A stretch of DNA of 64,000 bases from Bradyrhizobium sp. WSM471 (GTDB lineage Bacteria; Pseudomonadota; Alphaproteobacteria; Rhizobiales; Xanthobacteraceae): the NCBI RefSeq assembly GCF_000244915.1, contig NZ_CM001442.1, forward strand, positions 7,685,012 through 7,749,011, read 5' to 3'. The notes below the pieces were generated by a model. The model ran no database searches. It saw only the letters and a list, made by a program, of their open reading frames with translations, and was not told where the DNA came from. This document shows positions 46,582 to 54,464 of the stretch, one piece after another. Every line of letters begins with the position of its first letter. The first letter of the stretch is position 1. A program made the translations under genes and the position numbers.

Positions 46582-47400
46582 TTATTCGCCGCCTGACAGC
46601 AGCGAGCCCTGCATCCGGGCGCTGCGCAAAAGGGCAAGGAATGCCCCAAAAGATGCAACCAACAGCACCGCGTTGATGGCCAACGCGCTCAGCATCAGAT
46701 CGGTCCTGAAGGTGTTTTCGATCAGCAGCGCGCGCATCCCTTCGAACACATAGGTCGGCGGCAGCGTCCAGGCGATATATTGCAACCAGACCGGCAGCAC
46801 GCTGACGGGATAGTAGACGCAGGCGAGCGGCATGATTCCGAACATCAGGGTCCAGACGATGCTCTCGGCACCGAGGCCGTTTCGCAGCACCAGGCCGGAG
46901 ACGAAGATGCCGACCGACCAGCTCGTGAAGATCAGATTGCAGAAGAACGCGATCAGCGGCACGCCGAGCGCATAAACGTTGAAGTGAAACAGGAACAGCG
47001 CGAGCAGCGTCATCGGGATGACGCCGATCGCGAGCCTGATCAGGCTCATGATCATCAGCGACAGCAGGAATTCGATCGGCTTCAACGGGCTCATCATGAG
47101 ATTGCCGAGGTTGCGCGCCCACATCTCTTCCAGGAACGAGATCGAAAAGCCGAGCTGCCCGCGAAACAGGATGTCCCAGAGGATGACGGCGCCGATCAGC
47201 GTGCCGCCGGCACGCGCGAAGAAGTTCGCATTCTGCGCGATATAAAGCTGAAGAAAGCCCCAGGTGATGACCTGCAGCGCCGGCCAATACAACAGCTCGA
47301 GCAGCCGCGGCCAGGACGAAAGCAAGAGGTACCAATAGCGCAGGATCATCGCGCCGATGCGATGGAGGGAGATGCCGCGGTGGAGGGAGGCCTCACTCAT
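46582..47400 (-). CDS. ABC-2 type exporter permease
   Basis: The 272-residue protein has six helices and the ABC-2 signature, with FRGQLGFSISFLEEMWARNLGNLMMSPLKPIEF between helices 2 and 3 (given here as its first part GQLGFSISFLEEMWARN). It should pair with the ATPase encoded just upstream to export an unknown compound, possibly a lipid or polysaccharide. A family A palindrome lies between the two genes. Confidence 0.88.
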   Translation of the reverse strand: MSEASLHRGISLHRIGAMILRYWYLLLSSWPRLLELLYWPALQVITWGFLQLYIAQNANFFARAGGTLIGAVILWDILFRGQLGFSISFLEEMWARNLGNLMMSPLKPIEFLLSLMIMSLIRLAIGVIPMTLLALFLFHFNVYALGVPLIAFFCNLIFTSWSVGIFVSGLVLRNGLGAESIVWTLMFGIMPLACVYYPVSVLPVWLQYIAWTLPPTYVFEGMRALLIENTFRTDLMLSALAINAVLLVASFGAFLALLRSARMQGSLLSGGE

Positions 47401-47411
47401 TCCGCTCTCCC

Positions 47412-47494
47412 GTAGCCCGGATGGAGCGAAGCGTAATCCGGGAATCGTGCCACAAGCGAAGGCCCCGGATTGCGCTGCGCTCCATCCGGGCTAC
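47412..47494. repeat. Intergenic palindrome, family A
   Basis: GTAGCCCGGATGGAGCGAAG and GCTCCATCCGGGCTAC form the arms, with inner AATCCGGG/CCCGGATT. It lies inside the ABC-2 gene pair. Confidence 0.87.
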
Positions 47495-47506
47495 GAATAC
47501 AGTTTC

Positions 47507-48310
47507 TCATCGCACCGCCTCCTGCGCGCCGTTCACCCGGCCGCGCGCGACGTCCAGAAACACCTCTTCCAGCGTGGTGCGGTTGTAGCGCGCCATGATG
47601 GCCTCGGGCGTATCGTCGTCCTCGATGCGGCCGCGCTTCATGATGATGACGCGGTCGCAGAGCCGCTCGACCTCGAGCATGTTGTGCGAGGCCAGGAGGA
47701 TGGTGGCGTTGTTCGCCTTGCGATAACGCTCCAGATGGCCTCGGACCCAGTCGGCGGTGTCGGGATCGAGCGAGGCGGTCGGCTCGTCCAGCAACAGCAG
47801 TTCGGGCTGGTTGATAAGCGCCTTGGCAAGCGCAACGCGCGTTTTTTGTCCTGCGGAGAGCTTGCCGTTGGCGCGGTCGATGAACTCGGTGAGATCGAGA
47901 TCGCAGGCGAGCTCAGCGATGCGGTCGGAGAGGTTCTTCACCGCATAGAGCTTGCCGAACACGGTGAGGTTCTGACGCACTGTGAGCCGCATCGGCATGT
48001 CAACATAGGGGCTCTCGAAGTTCATCCGGCCCAGCACGGAAGCACTGTCCTCCGGCATCCGATGCCCGAGCACCTGGACGCGGCCGGAGGTTGGCAGCAC
48101 CAGGCCCATGATCGTTGCGATGGTCGTGGTCTTGCCGGCGCCGTTGCCGCCCAGCAGCCCGGTGATGCTGCCGCGCGGAAGCGAAAAGGAGATGTCGTCG
48201 ACGGCGCGGGTCTGCTTGTACACCTTGACGAGGTGATCGACCGCGATGGCCGCGGAGAGGCTGCGATCCGCGACAGTCGGCCAGCTTGAAGCCTTGTCAT
48301 TCTCGGTCAT
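47507..48310 (-). CDS. ABC-2 type exporter ATPase
   Basis: The 267-residue protein has Walker A GGNGAGKTTTIATIMG, signature LSAGQKTRVALAKAL, Walker B LLLLDEPTASLD and the His in LLASHNMLEVERL. The layout and the ENDxxL-less C-terminus fit CcmA-like drug or lipid exporters. The ATG at 48310 is chosen; a much longer open frame upstream runs antisense through regS and is not real. It is divergent from regS with a 105-base spacer. Confidence 0.92.
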   Translation of the reverse strand: MTENDKASSWPTVADRSLSAAIAVDHLVKVYKQTRAVDDISFSLPRGSITGLLGGNGAGKTTTIATIMGLVLPTSGRVQVLGHRMPEDSASVLGRMNFESPYVDMPMRLTVRQNLTVFGKLYAVKNLSDRIAELACDLDLTEFIDRANGKLSAGQKTRVALAKALINQPELLLLDEPTASLDPDTADWVRGHLERYRKANNATILLASHNMLEVERLCDRVIIMKRGRIEDDDTPEAIMARYNRTTLEEVFLDVARGRVNGAQEAVR

Positions 48311-48415
48311 GCTGGGCGTTCTTCTGCTATTGCAGCGGAGAGCGCAAGGCTTGTAATCCGGTGGTTCCGTGAGCCGCGCGCTTGTGATCGAGAAGGCACC
48401 GCCCCCTTGGCCGAA

Positions 48416-49726
48416 ATGACCGAACTTGCCGCTTCCGACTTTCGCCCCGCGCAGCGGCATATCCGCCTGGATACGATCCTGCGGCTGCGCTGGCTCGCGG
48501 TGCTGGGCCAGCTCGCCGCGATCTTCATCGTGGCGCAGGGGCTGGAATTCAATGTCGAGATCGTCCCCTGCGTCAGCATCATCGCTCTGTCGGCGGCGCT
48601 CAATCTGGCGCTCCAGACCGTATCCAATCCGCTGCAGCGGCTGGAGCCGATGCAGGCGGCCGGACTGCTCGCGCTCAATATCGTGGAGCTGGCGGGTCTC
48701 CTGTTCCTCACCGGTGGACTCCAGAACCCGTTCTCGTTCCTGTTCCTCGCGCCCGTGCTGATCTCGGCGACCGCGCTGCCGGCCCGCTTCACCTTCGGCC
48801 TCGGCGTGCTGGCTGTCGCCTGCGCCTCGATCCTGTTCTTCTTCCATCTGCCGCTGCCGTGGGATTCCGACGATCCGCTGGTGCTGCCGCCAATCTATCT
48901 CGTCGGCGTCTGGCTCTCGATCGCGCTCGCGATCGGCGTCACCAGCCTCTACTCGTTCCAGGTCACCGAGGAGGCGCGCAAGCTCGCCGACGCGCTGGCC
49001 GCGACCGAGCTGGTGCTGACGCGCGAGCAGCATCTGACCCAGCTCGACGGCCTCGCGGCGGCCGCGGCGCACGAGCTCGGCACGCCGCTCGCGACGATCT
49101 TCCTGATCTCGCGCGAGCTGGAGAAGACGGTGAAGGAGCCGAACTTTGCCGCCGACCTGAAGACCCTGCGCGAGCAGACGCAGCGTTGCCGCGACATATT
49201 GAGCAAGATCACCCAGCTCTCCTCCACCGGCGCACCGTTCGACCGCATGAAGCTGTCGGAGCTGATCGAGGAGGTGGTGGCGCCCCACCGCGATTTCGGC
49301 GTCGATATCAAGGTGCGCATCGCCGTTGTCATCGTGGCCGAGCCGGTGGGCTCGCGCAATCCGGCGATCCTCTACGGCGTCGGCAACATCGTCGAGAACG
49401 CGGTCGATTTCGCCCGCACCACCGTCGAGGTGAATGCGTGGTGGAACAAGGACACGATCGAGCTCGTGATCTCCGACGATGGTCCCGGCATTCCGCCTGA
49501 CATCCTGAACCGGATCGGCGAGCCCTATTTGTCGCGGCGGCGCAGCAAGGACGAAGGCGGCGGCCTCGGGCTCGGCGTGTTCATCGCGCGCACTTTGCTG
49601 GAGCGCACCGGCGCCAAGGTCTCGTTTACCAACCGGACTTTTCCGGACCATGGCGCCGTGGTCCAGATCACATGGCCGAGGGAGCGTTTTGAGGCTATCG
49701 AGACCTTTGAAGAAACAATAGGATAG
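48416..49726 (+). CDS. regS: Redox-responsive sensor histidine kinase, RegB/ActS/PrrB family
   Basis: The 436-residue kinase has six transmembrane helices (about 20-180), the quinone-binding heptapeptide G100-GLQNPF, the phosphorylated H219 (AAAAAHELGTPLAT), the redox-active Cys258 (QTQRCRDI) and an ATPase domain with NIVENAVDFA and DDGPGIP. In Bradyrhizobium the RegSR pair activates the fixR-nifA operon and related redox genes; in other species RegB senses quinone pool and oxygen. ATG at 48416 is used; a TTG three codons earlier is possible. Confidence 0.95.
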   Translation: MTELAASDFRPAQRHIRLDTILRLRWLAVLGQLAAIFIVAQGLEFNVEIVPCVSIIALSAALNLALQTVSNPLQRLEPMQAAGLLALNIVELAGLLFLTGGLQNPFSFLFLAPVLISATALPARFTFGLGVLAVACASILFFFHLPLPWDSDDPLVLPPIYLVGVWLSIALAIGVTSLYSFQVTEEARKLADALAATELVLTREQHLTQLDGLAAAAAHELGTPLATIFLISRELEKTVKEPNFAADLKTLREQTQRCRDILSKITQLSSTGAPFDRMKLSELIEEVVAPHRDFGVDIKVRIAVVIVAEPVGSRNPAILYGVGNIVENAVDFARTTVEVNAWWNKDTIELVISDDGPGIPPDILNRIGEPYLSRRRSKDEGGGLGLGVFIARTLLERTGAKVSFTNRTFPDHGAVVQITWPRERFEAIETFEETIG

Positions 49727-49828
49727 GCCGCGACCTTGCGTCGCACAACGGGGCCGATCGACCATTGGCGGCCTTGGCACCGCCCGATTGCGAGGCCATA
49801 TGTAGATGCGTTGGAGAGAGGACAAACC

Positions 49829-50383
49829 TTGAACGCCATCGCCGAACTGAATGAACAGACCGACCGCTCGCTTCTGATCGTAGAGGACGACAAGCCGTTC
49901 CTGGAGCGGCTGTCGCGTGCCATGGAAACGCGCGGCTTTGCGGTGACGTCATGCGACACCGTCTCGGACGGTCTGGCGCAGATCGGCAAGGCGGCGCCGG
50001 CATTCGCCGTGGTCGATCTGCGGCTCGGTGATGGCAACGGTCTCGACGTGGTCTCGGCGCTGAAGAAGAAGCGCCCCGACGCCCGCGCAATCGTGCTGAC
50101 CGGCTATGGCAACATCGCCACCGCCGTCACCGCGGTGAAGATGGGCGCGGTCGATTATCTCTCAAAGCCCGCGGATGCGGACGACGTCGTCGCGGCGCTG
50201 CTGTCGACCAGCTCGGACAAGTCCGAGTTGCCGGCGAACCCGATGTCGGCCGACCGCGTGCGCTGGGAACATATCCAGCGCATCTACGAGATGTGCAACC
50301 GCAACGTCTCGGAAACCGCGCGCAGACTCAACATGCACCGGCGCACGTTGCAGCGGATTCTGGCGAAGCGCGCGCCGCGATAG
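49829..50383 (+). CDS. regR: Response regulator RegR/RegA/ActR
   Basis: The 184-residue regulator has a receiver domain with the phosphoacceptor D63 (FAVVDLRLGDG), the switch Thr in AIVLTGYGN and the conserved Lys in DYLSKPAD, then a Fis-type helix-turn-helix VSETARRLNMHRRTLQRIL. The start is a TTG at 49829 with GAGAGGA 7 bases upstream, giving the known length of this family. It lies 102 bases after regS. It is the DNA-binding partner of RegS. Confidence 0.95.
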   Translation: MNAIAELNEQTDRSLLIVEDDKPFLERLSRAMETRGFAVTSCDTVSDGLAQIGKAAPAFAVVDLRLGDGNGLDVVSALKKKRPDARAIVLTGYGNIATAVTAVKMGAVDYLSKPADADDVVAALLSTSSDKSELPANPMSADRVRWEHIQRIYEMCNRNVSETARRLNMHRRTLQRILAKRAPR

Positions 50384-50402
50384 CGGTGTCGCGGATCTTT
50401 GC

Positions 50403-50488
50403 GTAGCCCGGATGGAGCGAAGCGTAATCCGGGACAGCCGTTCCGTATGCGCGAATCCCGGATTACGCTTGCGCTCCATCCGGGCTAC
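50403..50488. repeat. Intergenic palindrome, family A
   Basis: GTAGCCCGGATGGAGCGAAG and GCGCTCCATCCGGGCTAC are the arms. It lies between convergent regR and mmcB, where it could terminate both. Confidence 0.87.
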
Positions 50489-50492
50489 GGAC

Positions 50493-50981
50493 TCACTCCC
50501 AAAACTCCGCATGCCCCTGCGGATCGACCAGCCGGTTGATCCGCAACGCCGCCGCCATGGCGAACCGCACCGTCATCTGCTTGCGCGTGGCCGCAGCGAG
50601 CTTGTGCTCGGGCGCCTCGCAGTGCAGGTGCGCGCCATAGGCATCCGCGATGATCAGACCCGTGTCTTGCGGAAAGATCTCGCAAGGCAGGTCCTGGGTG
50701 AACGCGAAGAACAGCCGGTCGCAATGCGCCCGGTATTCGTGCCATTTCTGATCGGCCCGCAAATCGTCCACCGACGATTTGATCTCGACGATCCAGATCT
50801 CGCCACGCTCGTTCAGCGCGACGAGATCGGCGCGCCGCCCGGAGGGCAGCGGCAATTCGCTGATGCAGGTGAATCCGAGTGAGCGCAACAATCGCGCCGT
50901 GCCGCGCGCGATGGCCAGCGCTGTCTCGGATTGACGGCGGTCCGTCGGCGGCACGAGGGCAATGCGGGCGGTGTTGTCCAT
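50493..50981 (-). CDS. mmcB: MmcB family DNA repair protein
   Basis: The 162-residue protein matches the alphaproteobacterial MmcB family, a PD-(D/E)xK-like nuclease fold: LPSGRRADLVALNERGEIWI, VEIKSSVDDLRADQKWHEY with the ExK and LIIADAYGAHLHC. In Caulobacter mmcB is a damage-inducible gene. The ATG at 50981 is chosen since the open frame upstream runs into the IS. The IS110-family copy 2 lies about 50 bases upstream of the start and may affect its promoter. Confidence 0.85.
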   Translation of the reverse strand: MDNTARIALVPPTDRRQSETALAIARGTARLLRSLGFTCISELPLPSGRRADLVALNERGEIWIVEIKSSVDDLRADQKWHEYRAHCDRLFFAFTQDLPCEIFPQDTGLIIADAYGAHLHCEAPEHKLAAATRKQMTVRFAMAAALRINRLVDPQGHAEFWE

Positions 50982-51008
50982 GGGGCGAGGATAACCGATT
51001 CCTCCGTC

Positions 51009-51034
51009 GTCGTCCTGGCGAATGCCAGGACCCA
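51009..51034. repeat. Family B palindrome, left half, split by IS110-family copy 2
   Basis: It reads GTCGTCCTGGCGAATGCC then AGGACCCA at the IS boundary. The right half resumes at 52429 (CCCCAAGG) and ends GTCCAGGACGAC at 52530. The intact member at 54331-54462 has CCAGGACCCACTACCCCAA across the same point. Confidence 0.8.
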
Positions 51035-51050
51035 TATGTGGACGGCCCCC

Positions 51051-51302
51051 GTGGCACAAGAGCTTAGTGAGGTTTGATCGGATCGCTTGCATCCATATGT
51101 CCGGCCTGTTGATGCGGCTTTGTCGGACCGCTGGCCAAGATGGTTTTCGCGACACGAGTTCCAATCACCCATGCGACCTTATTCGGCCAATGGGTCCTAC
51201 GGATTTGCTCGCATCTCGAACGATCGATCGCACCATCTCCTCTGCTCTTGCAGCTCCGGTTCGGCCGGTGGGGCTAACCCGCCGGTCGGCCGAATCTTTC
51301 GA
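51051..51302 (-). ncRNA. Candidate bridge RNA (seekRNA) region of IS110-family copy 2
   Basis: Identical to 29027-29278. The target-like guide is at 51198-51185, the hairpin at 51195-51167 and the junction-like ACATATGG at 51100-51093 (all on the minus strand). See the copy 1 entry for the reasoning. Confidence 0.63.
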
Positions 51303-52352
51303 TCACACGGCAGCGGCCGTTTGGGCCTCGTTTTGCGCCCCTAGCCGCGCGCGATCGTATTGCTCTCCCGTCGTCATCAGCTTCCAGGCGATGCGGGCCA
51401 TCTTGTTGGCCAGCGCCACCGCCGCCAGCTTCGGTGTTTTGCGCTTCAAAAGCTCGATCAGCCAGCTCGGCCCACGAGCTTTCGATTTGGCGATCTTGAC
51501 CACCGAAGTTGCCCCAAGCACCAGCAGCTGACGCAAGGTCTCATCGCCTGCACGGGTTATCTTGCCGAGCCTGGTCTTTCCCGCGGTGGAATGGTCCTTT
51601 GGGGTCAGGCCGAGCCAGGCGGCAAACAGCCGTCCCGAGCGGAAGGCGTGAGGATCGGGTGCCTTCATCACCAGTGCTGCGGCGGTGACCGGACCGATCC
51701 CCGGGATCTGAGCCAAACGACGGCTCAAGGCATTGGCACGGTGCCAGGCGAGAAGCTTCGCCTCCACTGCCTTCAGCTCGACCTGCACCTGATCATATTG
51801 GCGGGCAAGCGTCGCAAACAGTTCGCGGGCCAGCGTCGGCACCCTTTCATCGTGCTCGATTGCGGCCAGGAACGAGACCAGCTTGTCCAGCCCCTTGGCC
51901 TCGATCAGACCGAACTCCGCCGCATAGCCGCGGATCATGTTGGAAAGTTGAGTGCGTCGCACGACCAGTTGTTCGCGGATGCCCAGCAGCATCAGCGCGG
52001 CCTGTTGCTCGGCGGTTTTCACCGGCACATAGCGCATCCGCGGCCGGCTCGCCGCCTCGCACAGCCCCTCTGCATCGCGCCCATCGTTCTTATTGCGCGC
52101 CACGTAGGGTTTCACCAGCTGCGGAGCGATCAGCTTGGCTGTGTGTCCCAGCTTACCTAGCTCTCGCGCCAGGACGTGAGCCGCCCCACACGCCTCGATC
52201 ACCACCACCGTCGGCGGCAGCTTGGCAAAGAACTCCAGCATCCCCTTGCGGCCAAGCCGTTTGCGCAGCACGACCTGCTCCGAGGCATCCACCCCATGCA
52301 GTTGAAAGATATACTTCGACGTATCCATCCCAATGCGGATAATCTGGCTCAC
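51303..52352 (-). CDS. IS110-family transposase, copy 2
   Basis: The 349-residue protein is identical to the copy 1 transposase, with D10, E53, D90, D93 and S255. The GTG start at 52352 has AGGAG 6 bases upstream. Both copies look intact, so the element should be capable of transposing. Confidence 0.93.
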   Translation of the reverse strand: MSQIIRIGMDTSKYIFQLHGVDASEQVVLRKRLGRKGMLEFFAKLPPTVVVIEACGAAHVLARELGKLGHTAKLIAPQLVKPYVARNKNDGRDAEGLCEAASRPRMRYVPVKTAEQQAALMLLGIREQLVVRRTQLSNMIRGYAAEFGLIEAKGLDKLVSFLAAIEHDERVPTLARELFATLARQYDQVQVELKAVEAKLLAWHRANALSRRLAQIPGIGPVTAAALVMKAPDPHAFRSGRLFAAWLGLTPKDHSTAGKTRLGKITRAGDETLRQLLVLGATSVVKIAKSKARGPSWLIELLKRKTPKLAAVALANKMARIAWKLMTTGEQYDRARLGAQNEAQTAAAV

Positions 52353-52612
52353 GGACGGCTCCTGTGAATGAGTTTCTGACAACCTCATTCTGGCACACTG
52401 ATGCCGTAGGGGGCCGTCCACACCATCACCCCAAGGGATCGTTGGTGCACGAGCTGATAGCCACCAGTCCTCGTCAAACTTTGCCCTGTGGCAATGGTCC
52501 TGGATCTGCGCTTCGCTTGTCCAGGACGACGGCGGAGCACGGAACCGCTCTCGCTCTTAACACTTATCACGCAGCCGCCGCACCTCGGCGGAACCACCGA
52601 GGCTGCGCGCGC

Positions 52613-54310
52613 ATGATCGATGATCTCTGGTACAAGAACGCCATCGTCTATTGCCTCTCCGTCGGCACCTATATGGACGCCAACGGCGATGGCATCGGCG
52701 ATTTCAAGGGCCTGCTGCGCCGGCTCGATTATCTGCACGGCCTCGGCATCACCACGATCTGGCTGATGCCGTTCCAGACCTCGCCCGGCCGCGACGATGG
52801 CTACGATGTCGCGGATTATTACAGTGTCGATGCCCGCTACGGCACGCTCGGCGATTTCGTCGAGTTCACCCATGGCTGCAAGCAGCGCGGCATTCGCGTC
52901 ATCATCGATCTCGTCGTCAACCACACCTCCGACCAGCATCCCTGGTTCAAGGCGGCGCGCAGCGACAAGAACTCGCCCTACCGCGACTGGTATGTCTGGT
53001 CCGACAAGAAGCCGGCCAACGCTAATCAGGGCATGGTGTTTCCCGGCGTTCAGAAATCGACCTGGACGCGCGACAAGGAAGCGGGAGCGTATTACTTTCA
53101 TCGCTTCTACGATTTCCAGCCGGATCTCAACACCTCGAACCCGCATGTGCAAGCCGAGATCCTCAAGATCATGGGCTTCTGGATCCAGCTCGGCGTCTCC
53201 GGCTTCCGCATGGACGCGGTGCCCTTCGTGATCGCCACCAAGGGTGCCAAGGTGAAAAAGCCGGCCGAGCAGTACGACATGCTGCGCGCATTCCGCGAAT
53301 TCCTGCAGTGGCGGCAGGGCGACGCCATCATCCTCGCCGAAGCCAATGTGCTGCCGAAAACCGACATGGAATATTTCGGCCGCGATGCCGACCGCATGCA
53401 TATGATGTTCAATTTCCAGGTCAACCAGCATCTGTTCTATGCGCTGGCCTCATCCGATTCCCGCCCGCTGGCGAAAGCGCTGAAGGCGACCAAGCCGCGG
53501 CCCGCCTCGGCGCAATGGGGCCTGTTCCTGCGCAATCATGACGAGCTCGATCTCGGGCGATTGACCCCCGCGCAGCGCGACACCGTGTTCAAAAGGTTCG
53601 GTCCCGACAAGGACATGCAGCTTTACGACCGCGGCATTCGCCGCCGCCTGGCACCGATGCTGGGTGGCGACCGCCGGCGGCTCGAGCTCGCCTACAGCCT
53701 GATGTGCACGCTGCCGGGGACGCCGGTGATCCGCTATGGCGACGAGATCGCGATGGGCGATGACCTTTCGCTGCCGGAACGCAATTGCGCGCGCACGCCG
53801 ATGCAATGGTCGACGGAGCCGCATGGCGGCTTCACCACCAGCGACAAGCCAGCCCTGCCCGTCATCGACGAAGGACCGTACGGCTATCCGCATGTCAACG
53901 TCGCCAAGCAGCGACGCGATCCCAACTCGATGCTGAACTGGACCGAGCGCATCGTCCGCATGCGCAAGGAGGTGCCGGAGATCGGCTGGGGCGATTTTTC
54001 GATCATCGCGACGCGCGATCCCGCCGTGTTCATCATGCGCTACGACTGGCGCAACAATTCCGTGCTGTTCGTGCACAATCTCGACGAGAAGCCGCGCGAG
54101 ATCGCATTCTCGGCGGGGCTGCCGGGCGAGGCCGGCGAGCACCTCATCAATCTGCTCGCGGAAGACCACAGCCACGCCGACAAGCGCGGCCAGCACCGCG
54201 TCGTGCTGGAGCCCTACGGCTATCGCTGGTACCGTGTCGGCGGATTGGATTATCTGTTGAAGCGGAGCGATATCGACAAGACGGTGCGGGGCAACAAGCA
54301 TCCGGGGTAG
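52613..54310 (+). CDS. GH13 alpha-amylase family enzyme, trehalose-synthase-like
   Basis: The 565-residue protein has the GH13 catalytic barrel with nucleophile D201 (SGFRMDAV), acid E243 (ILAEANVL) and D310 (RNHDELD). The opening DLWYKNAIVYCLSVGTY and the RDDGYDVADYYSVDARYGT stretch are closest to trehalose synthase (maltose alpha-D-glucosyltransferase), which isomerises maltose to trehalose. It lacks a maltokinase domain. The ATG at 52613 is chosen because sequence upstream is IS and palindrome. The IS end is 185 bases upstream, and the palindrome right half (52429-52530) lies between. Confidence 0.87.
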   Translation: MIDDLWYKNAIVYCLSVGTYMDANGDGIGDFKGLLRRLDYLHGLGITTIWLMPFQTSPGRDDGYDVADYYSVDARYGTLGDFVEFTHGCKQRGIRVIIDLVVNHTSDQHPWFKAARSDKNSPYRDWYVWSDKKPANANQGMVFPGVQKSTWTRDKEAGAYYFHRFYDFQPDLNTSNPHVQAEILKIMGFWIQLGVSGFRMDAVPFVIATKGAKVKKPAEQYDMLRAFREFLQWRQGDAIILAEANVLPKTDMEYFGRDADRMHMMFNFQVNQHLFYALASSDSRPLAKALKATKPRPASAQWGLFLRNHDELDLGRLTPAQRDTVFKRFGPDKDMQLYDRGIRRRLAPMLGGDRRRLELAYSLMCTLPGTPVIRYGDEIAMGDDLSLPERNCARTPMQWSTEPHGGFTTSDKPALPVIDEGPYGYPHVNVAKQRRDPNSMLNWTERIVRMRKEVPEIGWGDFSIIATRDPAVFIMRYDWRNNSVLFVHNLDEKPREIAFSAGLPGEAGEHLINLLAEDHSHADKRGQHRVVLEPYGYRWYRVGGLDYLLKRSDIDKTVRGNKHPG

Positions 54311-54330
54311 GTGCGACTACACACTCCGTT

Positions 54331-54462
54331 GTCGCCCTGGCGAAAGCCAGGACCCACTACCCCAATCGCTCGTTGTCGTTCGAAGTGAAAACTACGAATT
54401 TTCGCGAAACCACTCCCTGGGGTAATGGGTCCTGGATCTGCGCTTCGCTTGTCCAGGACGAC
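54331..54462. repeat. Intergenic palindrome, family B, intact
   Basis: GTCGCCCTGGCGAAAGCCAG at the left and CTTGTCCAGGACGAC at the right, with inner CCAGGACCCACTACCCCAAT and CTGGGGTAATGGGTCCTGG. It lies between the convergent GH13 genes and shows the undisturbed form of the IS copy 2 target. Confidence 0.88.
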
Positions 54463-54464
54463 GG

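Larger units (their letters stand above)
51035..52428 (-). mobile_element. IS110-family (IS1111 type) insertion sequence, copy 2
   Basis: Same element as at 29011-30404, same orientation, offset 22,024 bases, with no difference seen. The inverted repeats TGTGGACGGCCCCC lie at 51037-51050 and 52409-52422. The candidate guide-RNA region is at 51051-51302. Identity implies recent transposition or gene conversion. Confidence 0.92.

Noticed and set aside
48311..49825. N-terminal extension of the ABC-2 ATPase (to 772 residues)
   Set aside because: The extension runs antisense through regS and part of the regR leader; the ABC domain starts right after the ATG at 48310.
29011..52428. Composite transposon formed by the two IS110-family copies
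   Set aside because: The bracketed DNA is ordinary core genome (glnD, phaZ, regSR) and the flanks are two separate palindromes, so two independent insertions explain the layout better.
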